Assembly (NCBI GenBank): GCA_020847435.1
Contig: JADLBX010000062.1
Coordinates: 1 to 44,243, forward strand
Direction of reading: 5' to 3'
Source: Anaerolineales bacterium
GTDB lineage: Bacteria > Chloroflexota > Anaerolineae > Anaerolineales > Villigracilaceae
DNA: 44,243 nt
Under the pieces are notes generated by a model, which had not been told where the DNA came from, did no database searches, and saw nothing but the letters and a program-made list of their open reading frames with translations. A program made the translations under genes and the position numbers. Below, in pieces: positions 21,839-32,025 of the stretch; the stretch's first letter is position 1, and every line of letters begins with the position of its first letter.

Positions 21839-23287
21839 ATGAAAAAGTTGTTTCATCCGTTGTTGTTGATTGTTTTACTTTCAGCAGTGATCGGCTCAGG
21901 CATGTTGCGGCGCGGACACGAGTGGGGCGACGATTGGGCGTGGTATGTTTTGCAAGCAAAGAGCATCGTAGATGGTTCGTTGGATGAGTTCATCGCGATC
22001 AGTGATTTCACGAATTATCAATCGACAACGCATCTCGGACCACTCGCCTACCCGTGGGGCTATCCGTTGATATTGGTTCCATTTTACGCGCTGAACGGAA
22101 TCAGCCCCATGACGTTGAAAATTCCTGGCTTACTTTTTTTTGCAGGATTTTTGATCTGTTTGTATCTGTTTGCGAAAACTCGCTTCACGCGGACGGAAAG
22201 CCTGCTCTTTGTTTCGTTGTTCGCGTTCAACCCGATGCTTTTGGAGTTTCTCGATTACATCCTGTCCGATATCCCATTTCTTTTCTTTTCAACGTTGACG
22301 TTGTATCTTGTCATGCAACGAAACGAATCACGGACACGCTACGCACTGATCGGCGCGGCAATTTTCTTCACCACTTTCCTGCGCGCTACTGGACTTTTAC
22401 TGCTCGGCTGTTTTTTGATGATCGAATTCTTCAAACTGATTGAACATCGCAAGGAATGGGAAACGGTCAAACGAATTGTGTTGAATGCGTTTATCGTATG
22501 TGCGATGTTTGTGTTGCTATGGCTCGCCAACGCGTTGATCTTCCCTGGCGGAGGCGAATCGTATTTATCGCAATACAAAAACCTGACCGCCGATCTCGTG
22601 CGAGGGTTCATCGGCGCGTACTTCACAGTGTTCGGCACCTTCTTTGGTAATTCAACGGGCTGGAGTTATGTGTATTATTTCGTATTGATCTTCGCTTCAC
22701 TCGGCGCGTGGATTCACCGCAAGGACGATCTATATTTCATTCTCTTCTTCGCCGTGTGGATGCTTGTCCACATCACGTATCCCTACTGGCAGGGGGCACG
22801 GTACATCTTCCCGCTGTTGCCCATCTTCATTTACTTTGCGTTCCAAGGAATGAAGTTCGCTGTTGGAAGACTTTCTGATAAGTATCGTTGGACGGGTCAG
22901 CGAGTCATGTACGGTTTTTGGATCCTCCTCGCTGGATATTATTTCGTTTCTTCGAGCGTTTCTGCGTTCAACAACGTGCGGAACGGACGGCAGATCAACG
23001 GTCCCTTCGACCCATACAGCATGGAAGTGTACGACTGGGTGGAAAGAAAAACTCCGCCCGACAGCGTGTTGATCTTCTACAAAGCGCGCGTCATGAGGTT
23101 GATGACGGGTCACCCCAGCATCATGATCAATGTCTGTGATGGGATGTTGAAAGGCGATTATTTGATCCTCAGCAAAAAAGTGGGCGAAAACAATCAAGTG
23201 CCGCCTGAACAAATCGCTTCGTGCAACCTGCCGATTGATAAAGTATTCGATAACCGCAGGTTCATCATTTATGAAATCTTGAAATAA
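21839..23287 (+). CDS. GT-C glycosyltransferase, family 39-like
   Basis: A 482-residue protein with about ten predicted membrane helices. After the first helix comes RRGHEWGDDWAWYVLQAKSI, with the acidic pair in the first extracytoplasmic loop typical of GT-C enzymes (PMT/ArnT group) that use polyprenyl-phosphate sugars. LGPLAYPWGYPLILVPFY is the expected second segment. The last about 90 residues form a soluble domain. It probably glycosylates an envelope lipid or protein; donor and acceptor are unknown. The gene is monocistronic, between two terminators. Confidence 0.8.
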   Translation: MKKLFHPLLLIVLLSAVIGSGMLRRGHEWGDDWAWYVLQAKSIVDGSLDEFIAISDFTNYQSTTHLGPLAYPWGYPLILVPFYALNGISPMTLKIPGLLFFAGFLICLYLFAKTRFTRTESLLFVSLFAFNPMLLEFLDYILSDIPFLFFSTLTLYLVMQRNESRTRYALIGAAIFFTTFLRATGLLLLGCFLMIEFFKLIEHRKEWETVKRIVLNAFIVCAMFVLLWLANALIFPGGGESYLSQYKNLTADLVRGFIGAYFTVFGTFFGNSTGWSYVYYFVLIFASLGAWIHRKDDLYFILFFAVWMLVHITYPYWQGARYIFPLLPIFIYFAFQGMKFAVGRLSDKYRWTGQRVMYGFWILLAGYYFVSSSVSAFNNVRNGRQINGPFDPYSMEVYDWVERKTPPDSVLIFYKARVMRLMTGHPSIMINVCDGMLKGDYLILSKKVGENNQVPPEQIASCNLPIDKVFDNRRFIIYEILK

Positions 23288-23291
23288 TCAA

Positions 23292-23323
23292 CGCCCCGTC
23301 AAAAATGACGGGGCGCTTCTTTG
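23292..23323 (+). terminator. Rho-independent terminator
   Basis: CGCCCCGTCA, loop AAAA, TGACGGGGCG, then CTTCTTTG. It terminates the glycosyltransferase gene and lies ahead of the dnaN 3' end. Confidence 0.8.
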
Positions 23324-23364
23324 TTCGACTATCAGACTATCAAACTAACGAACTACGCGACTAA
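23324..23364. repeat. GACTAT/ACTAAC-word intergenic repeat
   Basis: Words of the type CGACTATCAGACTATCAAAC and GAACTACGCGACTAAC fill the short gap between the terminator and the dnaN stop codon. Same general design as the other low-complexity spacers, with different words. Confidence 0.45.
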
Positions 23365-24494
23365 CCGAGATGCATCGGCATAATCACATGCAGGAACTGG
23401 TCGTCGCCTACAGGCTTGACCACGCCTGGCGCGTTTGGCGCGGACGTTTCCAGCGCGACGTTCGGGGTGCGAATCACTTCGAGCGCCTCGCGCAAGAATT
23501 TCACGTTGAACGCGATGAGCAAGCCGCCGCCATCAACGGTCGCTTCGACGATGGTCTCGTTCTTGCCCGTCTCTTCGGATGTGGCGGAAATTTCCACTTC
23601 GCTGGGTTGCATGTCGCTTTGCGCGGTCTTGATATTGAAGCGCGCCACGTTCGAACCTTCGCGCGCAAAAATTTCCGCTTGCTTGCAGGCTTTCAACAAG
23701 GATGAAGTCGAAACCAGTGTGCGCGACTTGTACGAACGTGGGATGATCTGTTGGAAATCGGGGAACGTGCCGTCGATCAATTGCGAGACCACTTCCACAT
23801 CTTTCACGCGGAAGACGACCTGCCCGCGTCCTTTGGGGAGCGCCATGTAGATCGGTTCTTCGCCATCGGAGGCGACGCGCGCCAACTCTCTCAGCGCTTG
23901 GGCGGGAACGATCGCCGAAACTGGGGCAGCCGAAAGGGTAGAAAGAACCGCTTTGCGGACGGAGAGTCGAAATCCGTCTGCCGCCGCCATCGTCAGCTTT
24001 TCTTTGTCTACTTGAATCAGCACGCCCATCAACACGGGACGCGCCTCGTCGGACGACGCCGCGAAAACAACTTGATGGATCATCTCGCGGAAATCGCCGC
24101 TGTTGATCTGCACCGCGCCTTCGAGATCGGGCACGGGCAATGGCGGGAACTCCTGCGCATCAATGCACTTGATGTCGTTCGTGGACGTTCCACCGCGCAC
24201 GTTGAGCGTTTGCGTTTGCGCGTCGAGTTTCAACATTACCTGGTCGCTCGGCAATGTGCTGACTAAATCAGAAAATGTGCGCGCGGGCACGGTGGTTGAG
24301 CCTTCCTCTTCGATGCGCGCGGGTATCCAACAAGTGATTCCCATTTCGAGATTCGTCGCGGAGAGTCGCAGGCGCCCCTCGTCGGATGCGATCAACACGT
24401 TCGCAAGCACAGGCAATGTACTGCGCGGCGATACCGCTTTCGAAACGATGCCCAGTCCGCGGGCTAAATTTTCTTGAAGCACAGTCACTTTCAT
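23361..24494 (-). CDS. dnaN: DNA polymerase III beta subunit (sliding clamp)
   Basis: A 377-residue clamp monomer of normal length with three DnaN domains. Recognisable segments: MKVTVLQENLARGLGIVSKA and STLPVLANVLIA at the start, AADGFRLSVRKA in the middle, GTFPDFQQIIP, and the C-terminal FLHVIMPMHLG, equivalent to the Leu/Met-rich end that closes the peptide-binding pocket. It rings DNA and tethers polymerase. AGGAGA lies 7 nt before the ATG. dnaA is not in the window, but dnaN and the parS-like site are both close by, hinting at an origin-proximal position. Confidence 0.96.
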   Translation of the reverse strand: MKVTVLQENLARGLGIVSKAVSPRSTLPVLANVLIASDEGRLRLSATNLEMGITCWIPARIEEEGSTTVPARTFSDLVSTLPSDQVMLKLDAQTQTLNVRGGTSTNDIKCIDAQEFPPLPVPDLEGAVQINSGDFREMIHQVVFAASSDEARPVLMGVLIQVDKEKLTMAAADGFRLSVRKAVLSTLSAAPVSAIVPAQALRELARVASDGEEPIYMALPKGRGQVVFRVKDVEVVSQLIDGTFPDFQQIIPRSYKSRTLVSTSSLLKACKQAEIFAREGSNVARFNIKTAQSDMQPSEVEISATSEETGKNETIVEATVDGGGLLIAFNVKFLREALEVIRTPNVALETSAPNAPGVVKPVGDDQFLHVIMPMHLG

Positions 24495-24600
24495 GGCGCG
24501 TCTCCTGAATCAGGCAGATGAATGCGCCTTATTTTACTTCATAACTCCCCAGATACAACAGTGTATACTAGGGCTACATTAACAACAAGGAGATTTTCCG

Positions 24601-26412
24601 ATGACTATTTCCGCCCCTCGTTGGGACATGACCAACGTCTACCCCTCGCTCGAATCAAAAGAATTCAAGAACGCCATGAAGGATTACATCAGCCTCTTGG
24701 ATAAGTTCGAGAAATTCTACAAAAGCAAACTGACCAAAGCCAGCGCGAAGACCAAGTCGAAAGAACTCGGCGCGTTGCTCGGCAAAGCCGTGGACCAATT
24801 AAACGCCATCTTTGAACTCGGCGGAACGATCAACGCTTTCATCGATTCTTTTGTCACCACCGATTCGCGCGACAAGACCGCCAACCGCCTGCTTTCCGAA
24901 TACGAGCAGGTGCGCGTGCGGCAGAGCAACCTCGGCACGCAGTTCAGCGCGTGGGTGGGAACGCTCGGCAAAAAACTCGATGAAGCCGTTACGACAAACC
25001 CCTCGGCAAAGGCGCACGCCTTCGGACTCAAAGAAGCGCGCGACCAGGCAAAATATCTGATGAGTGAAGCGGAGGAAATGCTCGCCGCCGAAATGTCGCT
25101 CAGCGGCGGCAACGCCTTCGGCAAATTGCAGGGGACGGTCACCTCGCAACTTTCTGTGGACTTCGAGCTGGACGGCAAAACTCAAAAGTTGCCCATGCCC
25201 GCGCTGATCAACCTCCGCTCGCATCCCGACGAGGCGACGCGTCATCGCGCCTACGACGCGGAGAATCAGGCATGGGAGGGAATCAAAGAAACGTTAGCCG
25301 CGACCCTCAACGGCGTCAAAGGCGAGACGAACACTCTCTGGAAAAAACGCGGACGCAAGGACGCGCTCCACGCCGCGATTGACTTCGCGCGCATGGACCG
25401 CAAGACCCTCGACGCGATGATGGGCGCGATGAAAGATTCATTCCCGATGTTCCGCAAGTATTACAAGGCGAAGGCGAAGAAACTCGGCAACCCTTCGGGA
25501 AAACTGGCGTGGTGGGACATCTTCGCCCCGCTCGGCAAAACGGACAAGGTCTATTCGTACGATGAGGCGCGTGATTTCATCCTCAAATACTTCGGCGAAT
25601 TCTCACCCGACTTACGCGACATGGCGGCGACTGCGTTCGCAAAAAATTGGATCGACGCCGAACAGCGCGACGGCAAACGCGGCGGCGCGTTCTGCATGGG
25701 AGTCCCCGCTGTGAAAGAAAGCCGCATCCTTGCCAACTACGACGGTTCGTTCAATCAGGTCAGCACGCTCGCGCATGAGTTGGGTCACGCGTTCCATAAC
25801 TATTGCGCCTACAAAGCGGGCAAGACCGAACTGCAACAAAACACGCCGATGACGCTGGCAGAGACCGCTTCCATCATGTGCCAGACGCTGATCACCGAGG
25901 CGGTGCTTGCCTCGACCAAAGATCCACAAGAGGAACTGGCGGTGCTTGAAGCGCATATTCAGGACGCGGGTCAGGTGATCGTGGACATTTACTCGCGCTT
26001 CCTCTTCGAAAAAGAAGTGATGGAACGCCGCGAAAAATCGGAACTCTCCGCCGACGATCTCTGCGAGATCATGGAACGCGCCCAGAAGGCGACCTATGGC
26101 GACGGACTCGACGAACGCTATCTGCAAAAATTCATGTGGACGTGGAAGCCGCATTACTATTCGCCTGGCTTCTCGTTCTACAACTTCCCGTACGCGTTTG
26201 GTCTGTTGTTTGCCACCGGCTTGTACGCGATCTATAAAAAACGCGGCGCAGACTTTGTGCCAGATTACATGAACCTGCTCGCCTCCACCGGCGAAGCGCC
26301 CGCCGCAAAACTCGCCAAACGCTTCGGCATTGACATCACAACCAAAAAATTCTGGCAGGATAGCCTCGCCATCATCGGCAAACAGATCGATCGGTTTTGT
26401 GAGATAGGTTGA
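24601..26412 (+). CDS. pepF: M3-family oligoendopeptidase (PepF-like)
   Basis: A 603-residue zinc metallopeptidase. The HExxH motif lies in LAHELGHAFHNY (His392, Glu393, His396), with the third ligand Glu in MTLAETASIMCQTL about 25 residues on. The N-terminal helical domain and the SPGFSFYNFPYAFGLLFATG C-terminal segment are typical of the PepF/M3B group. It degrades cytoplasmic oligopeptides of about 7-17 residues. AAGGAG precedes the ATG by 8 nt, and TATACT at about 24564 is a likely -10. Divergent from dnaN. Confidence 0.93.
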   Translation: MTISAPRWDMTNVYPSLESKEFKNAMKDYISLLDKFEKFYKSKLTKASAKTKSKELGALLGKAVDQLNAIFELGGTINAFIDSFVTTDSRDKTANRLLSEYEQVRVRQSNLGTQFSAWVGTLGKKLDEAVTTNPSAKAHAFGLKEARDQAKYLMSEAEEMLAAEMSLSGGNAFGKLQGTVTSQLSVDFELDGKTQKLPMPALINLRSHPDEATRHRAYDAENQAWEGIKETLAATLNGVKGETNTLWKKRGRKDALHAAIDFARMDRKTLDAMMGAMKDSFPMFRKYYKAKAKKLGNPSGKLAWWDIFAPLGKTDKVYSYDEARDFILKYFGEFSPDLRDMAATAFAKNWIDAEQRDGKRGGAFCMGVPAVKESRILANYDGSFNQVSTLAHELGHAFHNYCAYKAGKTELQQNTPMTLAETASIMCQTLITEAVLASTKDPQEELAVLEAHIQDAGQVIVDIYSRFLFEKEVMERREKSELSADDLCEIMERAQKATYGDGLDERYLQKFMWTWKPHYYSPGFSFYNFPYAFGLLFATGLYAIYKKRGADFVPDYMNLLASTGEAPAAKLAKRFGIDITTKKFWQDSLAIIGKQIDRFCEIG

Positions 26413-26413
26413 T

Positions 26414-26495
26414 GTACACACGGAAACGCGTAGACAAGTAGACACGGATACACGTGGTGATCTGTTTACTTGTCTACTTGTATACGTGTCTACAT
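26414..26495. repeat. GTAGAC/GTCTAC inverted repeat
   Basis: CGTAGACAAGTAGACACGG on the left mirrors TACTTGTCTACTTGTATACG and GTGTCTAC on the right. It lies between pepF and the rhodanese gene and belongs to the same family as 17306-17412. Confidence 0.6.
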
Positions 26496-26511
26496 TACAC
26501 CCGGAGGAATC

Positions 26512-26988
26512 ATGACTAAAACCCGAATCTCCCTTGCCATTTCCATTCTCATCCTCGCGACACTCGCGTGCAACGCGCTACTTCCAACCGCTGAACCAAC
26601 CCCGGTGGTTATCTTCGAGCCGACGAATCCATCCCAACCATCGGACCTACCGGTCACCGAAGCCGACGTGCCGCGTGCGCCGCTCGAAGTGGCATACACC
26701 GCTTATACAGCCGGCGCGGCGATCATCGTGGATGTGCGTAGTCGGTCCGCGTATGCCGAACTCCATGTGCCCAACGCGCTTTCCATCCCGCTGGATATGT
26801 TTGAGATCAATATTGAAGATGTGAATCTCGACAAAGAGCAATGGATCATCACCTACTGCACCTGACTGAACGAACATACGAGCGCCCGTGCGGCGTTCCT
26901 GATGTTGCACAACGGCTATAAACATGTCGAAGCCTTGCTCGGCGGTTTCAACGCGTGGGTCGAGGCGGGGTATCCAACGGAACCGTAA
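26512..26988 (+). CDS. Rhodanese lipoprotein with in-frame TGA at the catalytic Cys (candidate selenoprotein)
   Basis: ATG with a GGAGG site opens a frame of 158 codons that contains one TGA, codon 118 (26863-26865), and ends at TAA 26986-26988. The N-terminus is a signal peptide with a lipobox-like ATLAC (about residues 16-20) and a Thr/Pro linker. The rhodanese domain runs from AYTAGAAIIVDVRSRSAYAE to GGFNAWVEAGYP. Around the TGA the product reads ITYCT-[TGA]-LNEHTSARAA. Counting to the conserved Ala-Ala, the TGA takes the place of the catalytic cysteine (compare GlpE C-YHGNSSKGAA). A 7-bp stem-loop follows. Selenocysteine insertion is the best reading; a nonsense mutation is the alternative. 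Confidence 0.72.
26880..26898 (+). promoter_or_regulatory. Candidate bacterial SECIS stem-loop
   Basis: GAGCGCC (26880-26886) pairs with GGCGTTC (26892-26898), including one G-U pair, around the loop CGTGC (26887-26891). The loop begins 22 nt after the TGA and has G as its second base. This agrees with published bacterial SECIS models (loop roughly 16-37 nt downstream, G in the first two loop positions). Function is inferred from geometry. Confidence 0.55.
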
Positions 26989-26991
26989 TAA

Positions 26992-27052
26992 AACGTAGAC
27001 AAGTAGACACGTACACAGGAACACACGTGTCTACTTGTTCACTTGTTTACCT
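26992..27052. repeat. GTAGAC/GTCTAC inverted repeat before the VOC gene
   Basis: ACGTAGACAAGTAGACACGT on the left and ACACGTGTCTACTTGTTCAC on the right form an imperfect hairpin. Same family as 26414-26495. Confidence 0.55.
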
Positions 27053-27061
27053 TTTTCCACC

Positions 27062-27499
27062 ATGACCATCCTCTCGATTGACCACGTTCAATTGGCGCTG
27101 CCCGCAGGCGAGGAAGAAAAGGCGCGGGCGTTTTATGTTGGCATCCTCGGCTTCACTGAAATTCACAAACCTCCCGAACTTGCGAAGCGCGGCGGCATGT
27201 GGCTTCAAAATGTTCCGTTAACGCCAGATCAGACGGCAGTTGAACTGCCGTCTGATCAAGAACTGTCGTCCGATCCGCCATCGGAAACCGTTCGAGTGCA
27301 TCTCGGCGTTGAAAATGATTTTCATCCGGCGCGCAAGGCGCACCCGGCGTTCATCGTGTCGAGACTTGACTCGCTCCTCGAAAAGATTCAAGCGGCAGGT
27401 TACGAATGGGATTTATCCCAGCCGCCATTGGAAGGTTATAACCGCGCGCATGTGTTCGACCCATTCGGGAATCGGATCGAGTTGATGGAACGCACGTAG
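27062..27499 (+). CDS. VOC-superfamily (glyoxalase/dioxygenase fold) protein
   Basis: A 145-residue protein. The N-terminus SIDHVQLALPAGEEEKARAF, the middle VRVHLGVENDFHPARKAHPA and C-terminal VFDPFGNRIELME match a single-domain VOC protein with His and Glu metal-type positions. Between MWLQNV and VHLGVE, where relatives continue directly, there is an extra stretch of about 25 residues. It is encoded around a perfect palindrome (27227-27257), so a mobile repeat has apparently inserted in frame. The Met at 27062 is preferred; the earlier opening at 27035 lies in a repeat. Substrate unknown. Confidence 0.82.
   Translation: MTILSIDHVQLALPAGEEEKARAFYVGILGFTEIHKPPELAKRGGMWLQNVPLTPDQTAVELPSDQELSSDPPSETVRVHLGVENDFHPARKAHPAFIVSRLDSLLEKIQAAGYEWDLSQPPLEGYNRAHVFDPFGNRIELMERT
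27227..27257. repeat. Perfect palindrome inside the VOC coding sequence
   Basis: GATCAGACGGCAGT (27227-27240), TGA loop, ACTGCCGTCTGATC (27244-27257): 14-bp perfect arms, in frame, and not part of the VOC fold. Confidence 0.75.
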
Positions 27500-27519
27500 G
27501 ACAAATTGCCAATTTGTCC
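27499..27519. repeat. Palindrome at the VOC stop codon
   Basis: GGACAAATT-GCC-AATTTGTCC begins with the last base of the VOC stop and precedes the cupin start by 10 nt. It may attenuate transcription or be another small palindromic element. Confidence 0.5.
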
Positions 27520-27529
27520 CACACAAACG

Positions 27530-27844
27530 ATGAACACGCCTCATGTCACCCTTTGGGCTGACCCAGCCGCCCCGACCGAATCCGCCCTTCGGCGACTCTT
27601 TGCAGACGAGGGCTTGCATCCGTACGCGTGGTCGAACGGAGCGCACGACACGTCCGCGGCGCATTCACACGCGTACGATAAAGTCATTTATGTTGTGCGC
27701 GGTTCGATCACGTTCGGTCTGCCGGAGTTAAATCAATCGTTTGAATTGCACGCGGGCGACCGGCTCGATTTGCCTGCTGAGGTTGCGCATAACGCGCAAG
27801 TCGGCGCGCAAGGGGTGGTCTGTTTGGAGGGACACAAAGGCTGA
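27530..27844 (+). CDS. Small cupin-domain protein
   Basis: A 104-residue protein. A cupin barrel is indicated by SAAHSHAYDKVIYVVRGSITFG (motif 1, two His and a Glu/Asp-like position) and FELHAGDRLDLPAEVAHNAQVG (motif 2 with PxxxxH). Such single-domain cupins bind a metal and act as small isomerases, dioxygenases or sensors; nothing here fixes the reaction. The Met at 27530 is chosen because the frame opening at 27506 overlaps the palindrome at the VOC stop. It is 30 nt downstream of the VOC gene. Confidence 0.75.
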   Translation: MNTPHVTLWADPAAPTESALRRLFADEGLHPYAWSNGAHDTSAAHSHAYDKVIYVVRGSITFGLPELNQSFELHAGDRLDLPAEVAHNAQVGAQGVVCLEGHKG

Positions 27845-27885
27845 GAGGGTGAAGCAGGTCGAAATTGCGAAAGAAGCGGGTTCTT

Positions 27886-27924
27886 CATCCAAAAGAAAAA
27901 GCCCTCGTCTATGGACGAGGGCTT
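27886..27924 (-). terminator. Terminator of gdhA (convergent with the cupin gene)
   Basis: AAGCCCTCGTC (27899-27909), TATG loop, GACGAGGGCTT (27914-27924). Read on the minus strand the stem is followed by TTTTTCTTTT, a good intrinsic terminator for gdhA. Confidence 0.8.
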
Positions 27925-27939
27925 GCTGTTCGTCGGCGT

Positions 27940-29238
27940 TTACCAATCTCCGTTGAGCCAGCCGCGCAATCGCATGGCTTTGACCACGCTGTCAATCGCG
28001 ACCATGTAGGCGGCGTCGCGCATGTACACTTTTTCGCTGAGACTGCGCTCGTGGACGGCGTTGAAGGCGTTGGTCATGCGGTGGTCCAGGCGTTGCAAGA
28101 CTTCTTCTTTCGACCAGTAAAAATTCATGTCGTTTTGCACTTGTTCAAAATACGAGACGGTGACTCCGCCGGCGTTGCATAGAAAATCTGGAACGACGAA
28201 GATGTTGTTTTGCTTGATCGTTGCGTCGGCTTCGGGCGTGGTGGGACCGTTCGCCGCTTCGGCGATGATCTTGACGCCTTTGGAAATTTTCTTCACGCTG
28301 TCTTTGTTGATCTGTCCTTCGAGCGCGGCGGGGATGATCACGTTCGCTTCCGCTTCGATCCATTTGTCGCCGTCGGAGGCGGTGTAGCCGGCGTCCAACG
28401 CTTTTTGTTTATCCACCGTTCCGTATTGGTCAACGATCGAGATTAAAAAGTGCGGGTCAATGCCGCCTTTTTTGCTGTAGGTGTATGCTTTTTTATCGTG
28501 GCGGTCGTAGCAGGAAATACAGGCGACCTTGCCGCCCAAATTTTCCACAAAGCCGATGGCGGCGTATTGCCCGACGTTGCCAAAACCTTGAATGGCAGCG
28601 ACGGATTCCTTCGGGTTGAGGTTGAGGTGTTGCATGGCTTCGCGCACGGTATAGATGACGCCAAAGCCTGTGGCTTCTTTGCGCCCCAGCGAGCCGCCGC
28701 CGCCGACGGGTTTGCCGGTGAATACGCCCGGCGTATATTGACCGACCAGTTGCGAATATTCGTCCATCATCCAACCCATCATTTGGGCGGTTGTGCCGAC
28801 ATCGGGAGCGGGCACGTCGTTGCGCGGACCGATGTTCTTCCACATGGCGCGCACCCACCCGCGGCACAACGCTTCCTTTTCACGGTCAGACAGTGCGGAG
28901 GGGTCTACCACGATGCCGCCTTTGCCGCCGCCGAGAGGGATATCCGCTACGGCGCATTTCCACGTCATCCAGGTCGCTAATGCCCGAACTGTATCCAGCG
29001 TTTCATCGCTCGCGAAGCGAATCCCGCCTTTGTTGGGTCCGCGCGCGTCGTTGTGTTGTACCCGAAAACCTTGAAACACCTGGAGCGATCCGTTATCCAT
29101 GCGGACCGGAATGCGGAAGGAATATTCGCGTTGGGGCCAGCGCAAAACTTCGCGCACGCCGGGCTCAAGTTTCAACAATTCCGCCACATGGTCAAATTGC
29201 GATTGTGCGATCTGAAAGGCGTTCACTTTTTCGGACAT
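27940..29238 (-). CDS. gdhA: Glu/Leu/Phe/Val-type glutamate dehydrogenase
   Basis: A 432-residue enzyme interconverting glutamate and 2-oxoglutarate plus ammonia. Substrate-domain motifs: RVQHNDARGPNKGGIRF, ADIPLGGGKGGI with catalytic Lys, and DVPAPDVGTT. The nucleotide domain has AIQGFGNVGQYAAI (GxGxxG). Length and the ARGPNKGG signature fit the 420-residue bacterial/archaeal clade. Coenzyme preference is not assigned. AGGAGT lies 8 nt upstream of the ATG. It is monocistronic with a leader of about 120 nt. Confidence 0.95.
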   Translation of the reverse strand: MSEKVNAFQIAQSQFDHVAELLKLEPGVREVLRWPQREYSFRIPVRMDNGSLQVFQGFRVQHNDARGPNKGGIRFASDETLDTVRALATWMTWKCAVADIPLGGGKGGIVVDPSALSDREKEALCRGWVRAMWKNIGPRNDVPAPDVGTTAQMMGWMMDEYSQLVGQYTPGVFTGKPVGGGGSLGRKEATGFGVIYTVREAMQHLNLNPKESVAAIQGFGNVGQYAAIGFVENLGGKVACISCYDRHDKKAYTYSKKGGIDPHFLISIVDQYGTVDKQKALDAGYTASDGDKWIEAEANVIIPAALEGQINKDSVKKISKGVKIIAEAANGPTTPEADATIKQNNIFVVPDFLCNAGGVTVSYFEQVQNDMNFYWSKEEVLQRLDHRMTNAFNAVHERSLSEKVYMRDAAYMVAIDSVVKAMRLRGWLNGDW

Positions 29239-29268
29239 GGTTGTCTACTCCTGAGAGGGAAATATAAA

Positions 29269-29392
29269 CGGGCATCCCGGAGGGGAGCCCGCTTTCGAGT
29301 GGAAGACGCTGAATGGACAGTCGTTGGAGGATGTCACAGCCTTTGTTTCCGTGAAGGATTGAAGGTTATCACGAGACTCAAATACTCGTCAA
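29269..29392 (-). promoter_or_regulatory. gdhA promoter and leader hairpin
   Basis: On the minus strand -35 TTGACG (29387-29392) and -10 TAACCT (29363-29368) are 18 bp apart, giving a leader of about 120 nt. Within it CGGGC (29269-29273) and GCCCG (29287-29291) enclose CCC/GGG to form a hairpin. No known riboswitch was recognised. Confidence 0.4.
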
Positions 29393-29435
29393 TGTTCAAA
29401 AGCACAGACCGGGCTTGCGCCCGGTCCGGTTGTAG

Positions 29436-29798
29436 TTATTCGAAGGGGTCCTCGTCCGCTTCGTCGTCTCCCTGGTCGAACTCGTATTCAACTTTATCGC
29501 TGTCGAGATGCACCCAAAGGAGCAACACGTGCCCGTCCGAGGTTTCCACGTTGCGGGCGGCGAAGATCGGCGCGCTCTGTTCCACGCCGGAATCGTTACG
29601 GTAATGCAAATGGATGGGCGCTTTGGCGTTCCATGCCTGATAACAACGCTCCACCAGCGCGGGACCGTTGAAGGTGCGTAAACGCGTCAACGCCGGGACG
29701 GATAACTGGGCGCGCTCGTTCAAGCCCAGCGCCCAACCGTCGTTCACCGCCTCAAAGATGGGCGGCGGTCCTTCAATGATGGTGATCTTTTCGTCCAT
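29436..29798 (-). CDS. Hypothetical acidic protein
   Basis: A 120-residue protein starting MDEKITIIEGPPPIFEAVND. Recurrent motifs are WALGLNERAQLSVPALTRLR and HLHYRNDSGVEQSAPIFAAR. It ends in a strongly acidic tail (DQGDDEADEDPFE). It was not assigned to a named family, although similar small proteins with a Glu-Gly-Pro-Pro-Pro start seem familiar from Chloroflexota. Probably cytoplasmic, with a disordered tail. A -10-like TATAGT lies 9 nt upstream of the ATG and there is no strong Shine-Dalgarno. It is divergent from the kinase gene. Confidence 0.6.
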   Translation of the reverse strand: MDEKITIIEGPPPIFEAVNDGWALGLNERAQLSVPALTRLRTFNGPALVERCYQAWNAKAPIHLHYRNDSGVEQSAPIFAARNVETSDGHVLLLWVHLDSDKVEYEFDQGDDEADEDPFE

Positions 29799-29918
29799 AG
29801 TGGCGACACTATACCATAAAAGACTTTCGACGCGCATTGCGGTTCTATTAGACCTGTGTAGGAATTTCTCCGCATGAAATTGTCATGCGGTTGTTTGCGC
29901 GCCGCGTGCCGATACGGG

Positions 29919-29924
29919 TATACT
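29919..29924 (+). promoter_or_regulatory. -10 box (TATACT) of leaderless Ser/Thr kinase mRNA
   Basis: TATACT is followed by 6 nt and a GTG codon at 29931. A -35-like TTGCGC lies 18 bp upstream (29895-29900). This argues for the GTG start over the upstream ATG at 29874. Confidence 0.5.
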
Positions 29925-29930
29925 TGCCCT

Positions 29931-31991
<2,061 letters not shown>

Positions 31992-32000
31992 GTACGTTCC

Positions 32001-32023
32001 GTCGGGGTCTGAGACCCCGACGA
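32001..32023. terminator. Convergent hairpin between the kinase gene and pyrD
   Basis: CGTCGGGGTC, TGA loop, GACCCCGACG: perfect 10-bp arms 10 nt after the kinase stop. No T-run; it may be a repeat acting as terminator. Confidence 0.55.
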
Positions 32024-32025
32024 GC

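Noticed and set aside
26512..26865. Reading the rhodanese gene as a short protein ending at TGA, or as a plain pseudogene
   Set aside because: The conserved rhodanese sequence continues in the same frame to a normal stop, the TGA is exactly at the catalytic Cys, and a SECIS-like stem-loop follows. A pseudogene remains possible but is the weaker reading.
12098..26988. Two in-frame TGA codons as evidence for a TGA-sense genetic code
   Set aside because: TGA is used as a normal stop by several intact genes here, for example at the ATGA overlaps of map/peptidase E and within the GHKL operon.
29269..29291. Hairpin in the gdhA leader as a riboswitch
   Set aside because: It is a simple stem without any known riboswitch core. 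Kept only as a leader hairpin.
29874..29930. ATG at 29874 as the start of the Ser/Thr kinase
   Set aside because: The extra 19 residues contain three Cys and have no kinase similarity, and the -10 box lies inside them. GTG at 29931 fits both promoter spacing and the kinase N-terminus.
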